From: an uncultured Eubacteriales bacterium
Lineage (GTDB): Bacteria; Bacillota; Clostridia; Lachnospirales; Lachnospiraceae
DNA: 64,000 bases
Direction of reading: 5' to 3'
Assembly: GCA_900548855.1 (NCBI GenBank)
Contig: URMF01000006.1
Coordinates: forward strand, 1 to 64,000
A program made the position numbers and the translations under genes. The notes under the pieces were generated by a model. It saw only the letters and a list, made by a program, of their open reading frames with translations, was not told the DNA's origin and ran no database searches. This document shows, piece by piece, positions 8,562 through 17,005 of this stretch (its first letter is position 1; each line of letters begins with the position of its first letter).

Positions 8562-8702
8562 AGACAATTGCAAAACATTTACTTTGTGCTATGCGTATTG
8601 TGAATATACGACAACTTTGACAGGCTTTCGTTCCTAATGCTGTCGCAAAGTTGTTTATTTTACACAAACACATATCCACTTAATTGAGTTTCGCAATTGT
8701 CT
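8562..8702. repeat. Foldback (MITE-like) element, copy A
   Basis: The ends AGACAATTGCAAAAC (8562-8576) and GTTTCGCAATTGTCT (8688-8702) are inverted copies with one mismatch. The interior is also imperfectly palindromic, so the whole 141 bases can fold on itself. The 15-base string AATTGAGTTTCGCAA (8682-8696) recurs inverted at 15468-15482 in copy B. It contains no gene. It fills most of the space between gltX and the helicase gene. Confidence 0.65.
8611..8661 (+). terminator. Probable gltX terminator inside the foldback element
   Basis: ACAACTTTGACAG (8611-8623) pairs with CTGTC-CAAAGTTGT (8640-8654, one bulged base) and is followed by TTATTTTAC. The stem and U-rich tail suit an intrinsic terminator. 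Confidence 0.6.
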
Positions 8703-8729
8703 ATGTGAAACAGGACGAAAGGAGAAGGA

Positions 8730-10595
8730 ATGCCGGATTTTAATGAGGGACAGGTGGCGGCAATTCAACATGTGAATGGTCCGATGCTGGCATTGGCAGG
8801 TCCTGGCTCGGGAAAAACAACTGCGATGGTATATCGCATAAAATATTTAATCGAAGAGGCTGGCATTTCATCCTCCAGGATTTTGGTAATTACCTTTACG
8901 AGGGCAAGTGCAAGAGAGATGGAAGAGCGGTTTCGGAAAATCATGAAAGGTTCTGAATGTCACTGTACATTTGGAACCTTTCATTCCATATTCTTTTCTA
9001 TTCTGAAAATGGCATATGGCTATAGTGCTGGGAATATTCTACTGGAGGATGAAAAATATACCCTGATTCGTGATATCATCCGTGAAAAAAATCTAGAGTA
9101 TGAAGATGAGGAAGAGCTGGTTACCGCAGTAATTAGAGAAATAGGCTTGATGAAGGGTGACATGGTTTCTCTGGAGCACTTTTATTCTGCATGTGTAGGA
9201 GGAGAAGTGTTCCGGGATATCTGCAGGGAATATGAAGCAAAGGTTACTTCTATGGGAAAACTGGATTTTGATGATATGATGGTATATTGCTATGAACTGT
9301 TAAGGGAAAGACCGGATATACTTAAGAATCTTCAGAAGCGTTATTCCCATATCCTGGTGGATGAATTTCAGGACATTAATAAAATTCAGTATGAGATTAC
9401 AAAGCTACTGGCTGCGCCATCGGATAATCTGTTTATTGTGGGAGATGATGACCAGAGTATTTATGGATTCCGGGGAGCCAGACCGGAGATTATGCTGCAT
9501 TTTAAAGAGGATTATCCCGATGCAGTGGAAACACTATTTGATATCAATTACCGCTGCAGCCGGAATATTACAGAGGGGGCTGTCCGGGTAATTGCCAACA
9601 ACCAGATTCGTTTTGACAAGAAAATTGTAAGCAGCAGGGATTATGAAGAACCGGTGCATATACATCATATGCAGACACTTGCAGAAGAAAACAGTCATGT
9701 TGTAAGAATGCTGCAAAAATATGAAAAGGATGGGATTCCGTATTCGGAAATGGCAGTGATTTTGCGAACCAATGTACAGGCGCGTGGTATTGTAAATAAG
9801 CTGATGGAATATAACATACCATTTCAGGTTCGTGACAAAGTGCCCTGCATATATGACCATTTTACGGTAAAGAACATATTAGACTATATTCGTGCAGCAA
9901 TGGGAATCAGAGAGCGGGCATTGTTTTTACGGATTCTCAATAAACCGAACCGCTACCTATCGCGGGAGCTTCTGACAGAGCCGGTGGTGAGCTTTGAAGC
10001 ACTTAGGAAAATGGCAGAGGGGAAGGAATGGGCACTGGACAATATTGACCAGTTTGAGTATGAACTGAAGATTCTTGCGGGATTAAAGCCCTTTGCCGCA
10101 GTGAATTTTATAAGGAAAGCAATTGGTTATGACGGTTATCTGACAGAGTATGCAACGTACCGGCATCTGAATGCAGATGACTTATTTGGTACATTAGATG
10201 AGCTGCAGGAGCTGGCAAAGCAATATAAAACCTTTGGGGACTGGTTTGAGGGAATTGACAGATACCGGGAAGACCTTGCACAGCATATGAAGAAAAATGC
10301 AAAGGAAAAGCGCAGGGGTGTGACAGTAACTACAATGCACAGTGCCAAGGGGCTGGAATTTGACAGTGTTTTTTTATTGGAGGCAAATGAGGGTATGACG
10401 CCGTATAAAAAGGCTGTAAAGCCGGAGGAGATTGAAGAGGAACGCCGGATGTTCTATGTGGCAATGACAAGAGCGAAAAATCATTTGCATATCTATGAGG
10501 TGAAGGAGTATTACAACAAAGAGTTAGAGCCTTCCAGATTTTTGAATGAAGTATGTTTAAAAGAAGAGTTATCAACCAGTGGGGAGATGACATAG
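8730..10595 (+). CDS. UvrD/PcrA-like ATP-dependent DNA helicase
   Basis: A superfamily 1A 3'-5' DNA helicase of 621 residues. Walker A is GPGSGKT at 24-30, motif II is DEFQD at 211-215, motif III is DDDQSIYGFRGA just after 235, and the C-terminal motifs include TTMHSAKGLEFD and FYVAMTRAKNHLH. It is about 100 residues shorter than housekeeping PcrA and lacks the usual C-terminal tail, so it is likely a second UvrD-like helicase. A GAAAGGAGAAGG ribosome binding site precedes the ATG. Its stop lies 11 bases from that of the convergent subtilisin gene. Confidence 0.9.
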   Translation: MPDFNEGQVAAIQHVNGPMLALAGPGSGKTTAMVYRIKYLIEEAGISSSRILVITFTRASAREMEERFRKIMKGSECHCTFGTFHSIFFSILKMAYGYSAGNILLEDEKYTLIRDIIREKNLEYEDEEELVTAVIREIGLMKGDMVSLEHFYSACVGGEVFRDICREYEAKVTSMGKLDFDDMMVYCYELLRERPDILKNLQKRYSHILVDEFQDINKIQYEITKLLAAPSDNLFIVGDDDQSIYGFRGARPEIMLHFKEDYPDAVETLFDINYRCSRNITEGAVRVIANNQIRFDKKIVSSRDYEEPVHIHHMQTLAEENSHVVRMLQKYEKDGIPYSEMAVILRTNVQARGIVNKLMEYNIPFQVRDKVPCIYDHFTVKNILDYIRAAMGIRERALFLRILNKPNRYLSRELLTEPVVSFEALRKMAEGKEWALDNIDQFEYELKILAGLKPFAAVNFIRKAIGYDGYLTEYATYRHLNADDLFGTLDELQELAKQYKTFGDWFEGIDRYREDLAQHMKKNAKEKRRGVTVTTMHSAKGLEFDSVFLLEANEGMTPYKKAVKPEEIEEERRMFYVAMTRAKNHLHIYEVKEYYNKELEPSRFLNEVCLKEELSTSGEMT

Positions 10596-10606
10596 AAAAT
10601 CCCAGG

Positions 10607-11458
10607 TTACATTAAAAGCCGGTTTAAATTTACCACTCCGGCGCCCTGCATGTTATAGGGAAGAAATGGAACGGTATAAGCCGCGTCCATCAGCCGGATT
10701 TTGGTCTGGTCATTGGTAAGGTATGGATATTTCTGTAATAGAAGTGCACAGGCACCGCTGATAAACGGAACAGACATGGAAGTGCCGTTTTTGATACTGT
10801 ATCCGCCACCGGGTTTTGTACTTAGTATATGCAGACCCGGTGCGACCAGCTCCGGTTTGGTAATATACGGAAGCAGGGGGCCGGCAGAAGAGAAATGTCT
10901 GCCGTCATAGGAGCCGACGGTAATTACTTTTTTACAGCTTCCGGGCGATGTTATGGAATCCGGGGATGGTCCCTTGTTGCCAGCTGAACAGCAGACAGTG
11001 AGACCGGCTTCCCATAATTTGGACACCCATAAATTTAACCGGTTTTTTTCCTGCTTTAGCTCGGAATTGCTGCCACCGACTGATATATTGACAATACGGA
11101 TATCATATTGCTCCTGATGGTCAAGCAGCCATTTTATGCCTTCAATGAAGGTATCCGTGCAGCCGTTTCCGTGCCGGTCTAGAACCTTTAGGCCAACTAA
11201 ATTCACCCCTGGTGCAATTCCGGTGCGGGTGGAGGCGATAATGCCTGCCACATGAGTGCCATGGGTATAGTCATCATATGGAAATTTTTTGTTATTTACA
11301 AAGTCTTTAAAAGCAAGTATCCGGTGCATGTTCATATCAGGGTGAGGAGCCAGACCAGAGTCTAAGATGGCGACGGTTATATTTTTTCCTGTAATCCCTG
11401 TTTTATGAAATGAACCTGCTCCGGATATAATAGCTGGAATTTTAGGAGAAGCAGACAA
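10607..11458 (-). CDS. Subtilisin-like serine protease (S8), intracellular type
   Basis: A 283-residue S8 peptidase with the full catalytic triad: Asp33 (AILDSG), His66 (HGTHVAG) and Ser227 (NGTSMSVP), plus oxyanion Asn161 (SAGNKG). There is no signal peptide and almost no propeptide, so it should act in the cytoplasm, as the intracellular subtilisins do. The start is a TTG, since no ATG is in reach, and on the minus strand GAGGTG lies seven bases before it. It is the only minus-strand gene I accept in the window. Cys156 and Cys157 lie close to the oxyanion site. Confidence 0.92.
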   Translation of the reverse strand: MSASPKIPAIISGAGSFHKTGITGKNITVAILDSGLAPHPDMNMHRILAFKDFVNNKKFPYDDYTHGTHVAGIIASTRTGIAPGVNLVGLKVLDRHGNGCTDTFIEGIKWLLDHQEQYDIRIVNISVGGSNSELKQEKNRLNLWVSKLWEAGLTVCCSAGNKGPSPDSITSPGSCKKVITVGSYDGRHFSSAGPLLPYITKPELVAPGLHILSTKPGGGYSIKNGTSMSVPFISGACALLLQKYPYLTNDQTKIRLMDAAYTVPFLPYNMQGAGVVNLNRLLM

Positions 11459-11476
11459 TCTTAAACACCTCAGCTC

Positions 11477-11505
11477 TTTACAAATACATATTTTCAGATT
11501 ATAGT
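11477..11505 (+). promoter_or_regulatory. Promoter candidate for the 11593 gene
   Basis: TTTACA at 11477-11482 and TATAGT at 11500-11505 with a 17-base spacer lie in the divergent space between the protease gene and the next gene. Confidence 0.5.
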
Positions 11506-11592
11506 AATAGTATATGTGGAAGTTTAAAAATGGGTTATCCTGTTTTAGGGAACCTTTTGTCTATGTACTGGTAGAATTTTGAGGAGAGTATA

Positions 11593-11814
11593 ATGTTAAA
11601 GAGAAGCATCAAAATGGAATTGGATTCCTTGTTGAATGAGCTGAAAATGAATCTGGAGAATAATTATAAGGATTTGGCACATGATGCGTTAAAAAAGCTG
11701 CATACCACTCTGGATGCGTATCATGACAATGGGAAGCTGAAGGACAGAGATTACAGCAAATATAAACAGATAGCGGATGATTATACTGCCCGGATGGCAG
11801 ATTATCATCACTGA
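11593..11814 (+). CDS. Small charged helical protein
   Basis: A 73-residue soluble protein, mostly helical and strongly charged (KLHTTLDAYHDNGKLKDRD), with no signal peptide and no Cys. A GAGGAGAG ribosome binding site precedes the ATG, and the zinc-binding lipoprotein gene starts 12 bases after its stop, so they may be cotranscribed. I do not recognise the family, and nothing indicates a function. Confidence 0.6.
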   Translation: MLKRSIKMELDSLLNELKMNLENNYKDLAHDALKKLHTTLDAYHDNGKLKDRDYSKYKQIADDYTARMADYHH

Positions 11815-11826
11815 TAGGAGGAAAGC

Positions 11827-12738
11827 GTGAAGATATGGAATAAAGTGACTGCCGCGGTGCTAGCAGTTTTTCTGGTAATTGGATTAAGTGGATGCACAAC
11901 AGGCAGCAGTTCAAAAGACTTTAAGGATGAGGATAAAATAGCGGTTGTGACCACCATTTATCCCATGTATGACTTCGTGAAAAATATAGCTGGTGACAGG
12001 GCAGAGGTAATCAATCTGGTGCCTGCAGGAATGGAGCCCCATGATTTTGAGCTGTCTACCGGGGATATGCAGTTAATGGAACAGGCAGAGCTCTTTATCT
12101 ACAATGGAGCAGGAATGGAGCATTTTGTGGACAAGACCTTGAAGAGCCTGACCAATGAAAAGCTTGTTGTTGTGGAGGCTGCAAAGGAGATTGCTACCTT
12201 TCAGTCGGAGGATGGAGAAACCGACCCGCATACATGGTTAAGTGTAGAAAATGCAATAGCAGAGGCTTTGGCAATTAAAGAAGCCCTTGTGAATATGGAT
12301 AGTGAAAATGCCGATTATTATGAGTCAAATTATGTGACGTATAGAGAAAAGCTTGAGAAGCTTGATTCCAAGTACCGTGAGGAGTTAACGGGTCTCTCAA
12401 GGGATACCATTGTAGTGGCACATGAGGCATTCGGCTATTTATGCCAGGAATATGGATTAAAGCAGGAGGCGGTAGAGGGTCTGACCGCTGATTCTGAACC
12501 GGACTCTGCCAGAATGAAAGAAATCATTGATTTTTGTAAAAAAGAGGAAATCAAGGTGATTTTCTTTGAAGAACTGGTTAGTCCGAAAGTAGCCAATACA
12601 ATTGCTTCCGAGATTGGTGCAGAGACCATGGTATTAAATCCTATTGAGGGAATGACGGCAGAGCAGGAGGAGGCAGGGCTTGATTATATCGGTTTAATGG
12701 AAGAAAACCTGGAGGCGCTTAAGAAGGCATTAAAATAA
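11827..12738 (+). CDS. Zinc/manganese ABC transporter substrate-binding lipoprotein
   Basis: This is a cluster 9 (ZnuA/AdcA type) metal-binding protein of 303 residues. It has a lipoprotein signal with lipobox LSGC (Cys23). The expected metal ligands are His72 (EPHDFE), His135 (DPHTWLS) and His199 (VAHEAFGYL), with an acidic ligand in FFEELVSPK near 248. Only a short acidic loop, not a His-rich one, lies between the first two ligands. The start is GTG 11827 with AGGAGG before it. No membrane permease or ATPase gene of the transporter is adjacent, so it must use components coded elsewhere. Confidence 0.9.
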   Translation: MKIWNKVTAAVLAVFLVIGLSGCTTGSSSKDFKDEDKIAVVTTIYPMYDFVKNIAGDRAEVINLVPAGMEPHDFELSTGDMQLMEQAELFIYNGAGMEHFVDKTLKSLTNEKLVVVEAAKEIATFQSEDGETDPHTWLSVENAIAEALAIKEALVNMDSENADYYESNYVTYREKLEKLDSKYREELTGLSRDTIVVAHEAFGYLCQEYGLKQEAVEGLTADSEPDSARMKEIIDFCKKEEIKVIFFEELVSPKVANTIASEIGAETMVLNPIEGMTAEQEEAGLDYIGLMEENLEALKKALK

Positions 12739-12779
12739 GAGCCGATGTAAAGTTGCAAAAAAGAGAATGAATAAGGGGA

Positions 12780-13550
12780 ATGCATATGACATTAGATATT
12801 GTTGCGCTGGCAGCCAATGCCGTAATCAGTATTATTGTTCCGGTTGTGATACTGGTTTTCATGCTTGTAAAAAATACCAAAGAGAGAATATCATTGCTGC
12901 TGTTATTTATGGAAGGCGTTGTCATCTATATAGGAATGGAATGGGGAGTAAAGGAGCATGGTCTGGCATGGCTGTTTAATCATACGGATTTTGCAAAGTT
13001 TATGGATGCCCATTATATTCCCTATTTGCTGGTAGTGGCTGTTGCAGGGGCAGTGCTGGCATGTGTTCCGATAGCGGTTATTGTTAGTTTCATTATGAAA
13101 AAAAAGCTGTCCTTTTCTATGGCAGCCGTTTTCGGACTAGGCTACATCATGACGGAATCGGTTATGCTGGTGGGATACCGGAGCATTAATACAATTGTGG
13201 AACTGGTGAAGGGAACGGACATGGAGCTGAATTCTTCTACGGTTGAATTATTTCTTTCCGGATATGAGCGCATATTGATGTCGTTGATTCAGATTGCTGT
13301 TTTTGTTGTTTTAGTTTATTTTATAGAGCGTAATATGACATTGCAGGGAAGTCTGATTGCGATTTTTTGTCAAACGCTGGCTGCTTTTCTGCCTGGATTT
13401 TTTATTGCCTTTTCCCTCACGGATTATTATGAGGTATATAGCAGGTCGGTGGCGCTTACATTGACCTATATTGTACTAACAGCTGCCGCAATATGCTCTG
13501 TGGTGGTGTTATACAGTTTTCGTTCTGCTTTCTGGAACGGGGCAAAATAG
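12780..13550 (+). CDS. YhfC-like polytopic membrane protein
   Basis: A 256-residue membrane protein with about seven hydrophobic segments. The arrangement, with GLGYIMTESVMLVG in one segment and GYERILMSLIQIAVF in a later one, resembles the YhfC family of putative intramembrane metalloproteases. In YhfC the second motif normally carries a His after ER; here the matching place reads Q, so the metal site looks incomplete. It could be a non-catalytic relative or a different family. A AAGGGGA ribosome binding site precedes the start. It follows the zinc-binding lipoprotein, but no metal link is proven. Confidence 0.6.
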   Translation: MHMTLDIVALAANAVISIIVPVVILVFMLVKNTKERISLLLLFMEGVVIYIGMEWGVKEHGLAWLFNHTDFAKFMDAHYIPYLLVVAVAGAVLACVPIAVIVSFIMKKKLSFSMAAVFGLGYIMTESVMLVGYRSINTIVELVKGTDMELNSSTVELFLSGYERILMSLIQIAVFVVLVYFIERNMTLQGSLIAIFCQTLAAFLPGFFIAFSLTDYYEVYSRSVALTLTYIVLTAAAICSVVVLYSFRSAFWNGAK

Positions 13551-13594
13551 CACAGATTGTATAGAAAAAAGTTCATGAATTCTGGAAAAATAGC

Positions 13595-13623
13595 TTGAAA
13601 TCCATGGAAAGAAATGGTACATT
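13595..13623 (+). promoter_or_regulatory. Promoter candidate for the pantothenate cluster
   Basis: TTGAAA at 13595-13600 and TACATT at 13618-13623 are separated by 17 bases, about 100 bases before the first pan-cluster gene. Confidence 0.45.
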
Positions 13624-13627
13624 ACTG

Positions 13628-13659
13628 TTCGAGCGGTATTCGGAAGAAACTGCATCGAA
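13628..13659 (+). promoter_or_regulatory. Bulged-A hairpin in the pan leader
   Basis: TTCGA-GC at 13628-13634 pairs with GC-A-TCGAA at 13652-13659, leaving one bulged A. A family of leader RNAs with bulged adenines (the pan motif) is known upstream of pan genes in Firmicutes. The position fits, but the stem is short and I cannot match the consensus by eye. Confidence 0.25.
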
Positions 13660-13723
13660 TGATAGGTGTTGTCACAGAAATATCAACCGGTCTTAAATGG
13701 CTGTAGGATAAAGGAGTGATAAC

Positions 13724-14575
13724 ATGAAAATAGGTTTTATTGGTGCCGGTAAAGCAGGATGCAGCCTGGGAAAGTACTTTGCTTCAAAAAGTTCACAGGC
13801 GGATATCCAGATAACCGGTTATTACAGTATAATTTCAGAAGAAACCAGATGGGCAGCAACATTTACAAATTCGGATTGCTTTCAGACCGCCGAAGAAGTA
13901 ATTGCAGCGAGTGATTCCGTTATTCTCTCGACTCCGGACGGAGCGATAAAGAAGGTATGGGAATCTTTCAATAAGGAAAATGTGAAGGGCAGGATTTTCT
14001 GCCATTTAAGTGGCTCCTTATCATCCGATGTATTTTCAGGAATAGAAGAATTGGGCGGATACCCGATTTCTATTCATCCATTGTTTGCATTCAGCAGCAA
14101 AGAATCCGTATATCAACAATTGAATCAGGTATGCTTTACACTGGAGGGACATCCCTATGCAGTGGCACAGTGGAAGGATATGCTTTCCGCTCTTGGCAAT
14201 AAAGCTCTTGTCGTTTCCGGTGAAGTAAAACCAAAATATCATGCGGCGGCAAGTATCTTAAGTAATCATGTTATAGCTGTGCTGGAAGCAGGATACCAGC
14301 TTTTAGAGGAGTGTGGCTTTTCGGAGGAAGAGGCGAGAACCTATACCTCTGTACTGGTCAGGGATAATGTGGAGCATGTTATAAGGGATGGCTGTGTTAA
14401 GGCTATGACCGGTCCCATTGAGCGGGGAGACGAGGAAACGGTTGCAAAGCACTTATCAGTGTTGAATCCTGAACAAAGGGAGATTTACCAGGCTTGCGGC
14501 AGGCAGCTGCTTGTGATGGCAAAGGAGAAAAATCCGGACAGAACATATAGCAATATTGAGGATTTGTTATCATAA
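13724..14575 (+). CDS. panG: Rossmann/DUF2520 protein, probable ketopantoate reductase (PanG type)
   Basis: A 283-residue predicted NAD(P)-dependent reductase. The N-terminal Rossmann fold begins MKIGFIGAGKAGCSLG with the dinucleotide glycines GAGKAG, and the C-terminal half is a DUF2520 helical domain (KPKYHAAASILSNHVIAVL). Family knowledge: DUF2520 proteins called PanG serve as the ketopantoate reductase in bacteria that lack PanE. The context here fits, because it lies directly before panB, panC and panD and no panE-like gene is present in the window. An AAAGGAG site precedes the ATG. The role is inferred from family and neighbours. Confidence 0.8.
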   Translation: MKIGFIGAGKAGCSLGKYFASKSSQADIQITGYYSIISEETRWAATFTNSDCFQTAEEVIAASDSVILSTPDGAIKKVWESFNKENVKGRIFCHLSGSLSSDVFSGIEELGGYPISIHPLFAFSSKESVYQQLNQVCFTLEGHPYAVAQWKDMLSALGNKALVVSGEVKPKYHAAASILSNHVIAVLEAGYQLLEECGFSEEEARTYTSVLVRDNVEHVIRDGCVKAMTGPIERGDEETVAKHLSVLNPEQREIYQACGRQLLVMAKEKNPDRTYSNIEDLLS

Positions 14576-14632
14576 ACAAAAGGATTATAATTTATCTGTA
14601 TAGAACAAAAAAATAGGAATTAGGAGGTTACC

Positions 14633-15460
14633 ATGAAAAATACAGTGTTAACATTTAAACAGGCTAAGGAAAAGGGTGAGAAGCTGTCTATGCTTACCGC
14701 ATATGATTATTCCACAGCAAAGCTGATTGATGAGGCGGGAGTGAATGCTATCTTAATCGGGGATTCATTGGGAAATGTTATTCTGGGCTATGAAGATACC
14801 ATTTCCGTGACAATGGAGGATATGATTCATCACTGTGCAGCGGTGGCGAGAGGGGCGAAAAATGCCCTGATTGTTTGTGATATGCCTTTTATGAGCTATC
14901 AAACTTCCGTATATGATGCGGTGGTAAATGCTGGAAGGCTTATGAAGGAAGGGCGTGCACAGGCTGTGAAACTAGAGGGTGGAAAGGAAGTATGTCCTCA
15001 GGTAAAAGCGATTGTAGATGCCGGAATTCCGGTGTGTGGACATTTAGGGTTAACGCCACAGTCCATAAATGCGTTTGGTGGATTTAAGGTGCAGGCAAAG
15101 ACGGAGGCTGCGGCAAAGAAGTTAATTGAAGATGCAAAGGCACTGGAAGAGGTCGGGGTATTTGCGATAGTTTTGGAATGTGTGCCGGCAAAGATTGCAG
15201 AGCTGGTTACAGAGAAGGTTTCCGTGCCAACCATTGGCATCGGTGCAGGAAATGTATGCGATGGACAGGTTCTGGTATATCAGGATATGCTTGGAATGTT
15301 CAGTGATTTCACTCCAAAGTTTGTAAAGCGGTTTGCAGATATCGGAACGGTAATGAAGGACGCATTTGCCACCTATGACCGTGAAGTGAAGGCTGGAACT
15401 TTTCCAGAGGAAAAGCATGAATATACAATCAGTGATGATGTGTTAGAGAAGCTTTATTAA
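14633..15460 (+). CDS. panB: 3-methyl-2-oxobutanoate hydroxymethyltransferase
   Basis: PanB adds a hydroxymethyl group from methylene-tetrahydrofolate to ketoisovalerate, giving ketopantoate. It has 275 residues, the normal length. Magnesium-site residues Asp44 (IGDSLG), Asp83 (CDMPFMSY) and Glu115 (KLEGG) are present, and the signature VCGHLGLTPQS follows. An AGGAGG site lies before the ATG. The gene comes 57 bases after the panG-like gene. A foldback repeat separates it from panC. Confidence 0.97.
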   Translation: MKNTVLTFKQAKEKGEKLSMLTAYDYSTAKLIDEAGVNAILIGDSLGNVILGYEDTISVTMEDMIHHCAAVARGAKNALIVCDMPFMSYQTSVYDAVVNAGRLMKEGRAQAVKLEGGKEVCPQVKAIVDAGIPVCGHLGLTPQSINAFGGFKVQAKTEAAAKKLIEDAKALEEVGVFAIVLECVPAKIAELVTEKVSVPTIGIGAGNVCDGQVLVYQDMLGMFSDFTPKFVKRFADIGTVMKDAFATYDREVKAGTFPEEKHEYTISDDVLEKLY

Positions 15461-15465
15461 TAGGT

Positions 15466-15666
15466 GTTTGCGAAACTCAATTTTCTTTTTTTTCAGTTGT
15501 GCAACATATACAATCCAACGCTGGTACGCTTGCGCTACTTGTCACTCGTAGCGGTGCATAACATGCCAAAGTACGGCATGTAAGCACCGACGGCTCCAAA
15601 GTACCTGCTTATGGAGTTGTATATGTTACACAACTGTAATGTAAAGTTAAGAGAGTTTCGCAATTA
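15466..15666. repeat. Foldback (MITE-like) element, copy B
   Basis: The outer ends TTGCGAAACTC (15468-15478) and GAGTTTCGCAA (15653-15663) are perfect inverted copies. Inside them, 20-base arms at 15494-15513 and 15617-15636 pair with one mismatch, and a central stem near 15552-15589 has arms GGTGCATAACATGCC and GGCATGTAAGCACC. The left end shares 15 bases with the right end of copy A at 8682-8696. It fills the panB-panC gap and codes for nothing I can see. Confidence 0.7.
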
Positions 15667-15698
15667 CTGAAAGCTTTATTAAATGGAAAAGGAGATAA

Positions 15699-16547
15699 AT
15701 GGATATGAAAATTTCAGGTTCAATTGACGAGACAAGAGCGCAGGTAAAGGAGTGGAAAGCACAGGGCTTAAAGGTTGCCCTGGTTCCGACTATGGGTTAT
15801 CTCCATGAAGGGCATAGAAGCCTGATTGACCGTGCGAGAAAAGAAAACGATAAGGTGGTTGTCAGTATTTTTGTAAATCCCATGCAGTTTGGGCCAAATG
15901 AGGATTTAGAGTCTTATCCAAGAGATTTAGAGAGGGATTCTAAGATTTGTGAGGATGGCGGTGTGGACTGGATTTTCCATCCCGAGGTGGAAGAAATGTA
16001 CGGGCCAGATTTCCATAGCTTTGTGGATATGACTGTGCTGCCAGAAAAGCTTTGCGGAGCCAGCCGCCCGGTACATTTTAAGGGTGTACAGACCGTTGTC
16101 AGTAAATTATTTCATATTGTACCGGCTGACCGGGCATATTTTGGACAAAAGGATGCGCAGCAGCTGGCAATAATCCGTCGTATGGTAATTGACCTTAATT
16201 TTGATATTGAAATCATAGGCTGCCCGATTATCCGTGAGGAGGACGGCCTTGCAAAGAGTTCCCGTAATACCTATCTTTCTGACGAGGAAAGAAAGCAGGC
16301 GGTTATTTTAAACCAGTCTTTAGAGGAGGCCATAAAGGCAATTGATGCAGGAGAGAAAGACGCCCGGAAGGTAAAAGAGATTATTATAAATAAGCTAAAT
16401 ACCTGTCCGCTTGCTAAAATTGATTATGTAGAGGTGGTAAGCTTTGACAATATCCAGCCGATTGACAGGATTGAGGGCGCAGTATTAATTGCAATTGCAG
16501 TATATATTGGAACTACCAGATTGATTGATAACCGGATACTGATGTAA
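15699..16547 (+). CDS. panC: Pantothenate synthetase (pantoate-beta-alanine ligase)
   Basis: PanC joins pantoate and beta-alanine through a pantoyl adenylate. It has 282 residues. The nucleotidyltransferase HxGH motif is HEGH in PTMGYLHEGHRSL, and FGQKDAQQLA and the KMSKS-like LAKSSRNTYLS are also visible. AAGGAG lies four bases before ATG 15699 and ten before ATG 15705, so either could be used; the difference is two residues. panD begins 27 bases after its stop. Confidence 0.97.
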   Translation: MDMKISGSIDETRAQVKEWKAQGLKVALVPTMGYLHEGHRSLIDRARKENDKVVVSIFVNPMQFGPNEDLESYPRDLERDSKICEDGGVDWIFHPEVEEMYGPDFHSFVDMTVLPEKLCGASRPVHFKGVQTVVSKLFHIVPADRAYFGQKDAQQLAIIRRMVIDLNFDIEIIGCPIIREEDGLAKSSRNTYLSDEERKQAVILNQSLEEAIKAIDAGEKDARKVKEIIINKLNTCPLAKIDYVEVVSFDNIQPIDRIEGAVLIAIAVYIGTTRLIDNRILM

Positions 16548-16574
16548 GAGGTTTACAACAGAAGGGAGAAAAAT

Positions 16575-16967
16575 ATGCTGATAAACATGTTAAAAGGAAA
16601 AATTCATCGTGCAACTGTGAAGCAGGCAGAGCTTCAATATGTGGGCAGTATTACCGTTGACCCGGTACTGATGGAGGCTGCGGGTATTTTAGAGTATGAA
16701 TATGTCCAGATTGTGGATGTGGAGAACGGAAACCGCTTTGAAACCTATACGATAGCCGGTGAGCCGGACAGCGGTATGATTTGTTTAAATGGTGCTGCGG
16801 CAAGGCAGGTGGCAGTAGGGGATCATGTGATTATTATGTCCTATGCTCAGATGACACCGGAGGAGGCAAAGGAGCATAAGCCCCACGTGGTGTTTGTGGA
16901 TGATGAGAACCGGATTCGCCAGGTTTCCCGCTATGAGAAATACGGAGAACTGAGTCCGGAATTTTAA
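16575..16967 (+). CDS. panD: Aspartate 1-decarboxylase proenzyme
   Basis: PanD makes beta-alanine from aspartate. It is a pyruvoyl enzyme that cleaves itself between Gly24 and Ser25; that site is visible here as YVGSITVD with Gly24-Ser25 at the family position. It has 130 residues, normal length. GAAGGGAG precedes the start. With panC just upstream it supplies the second substrate for pantothenate. Confidence 0.97.
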   Translation: MLINMLKGKIHRATVKQAELQYVGSITVDPVLMEAAGILEYEYVQIVDVENGNRFETYTIAGEPDSGMICLNGAAARQVAVGDHVIIMSYAQMTPEEAKEHKPHVVFVDDENRIRQVSRYEKYGELSPEF

Positions 16968-17005
16968 GTCTTGCTTAGGGCAAAGTTAAAGAAGGAGAAA
17001 AATTT

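Noticed and set aside
12767..12979. 70-residue open frame overlapping the YhfC-like gene start
   Set aside because: It is Cys-rich and in another frame; the 256-residue membrane protein in the overlapping frame is much more plausible.
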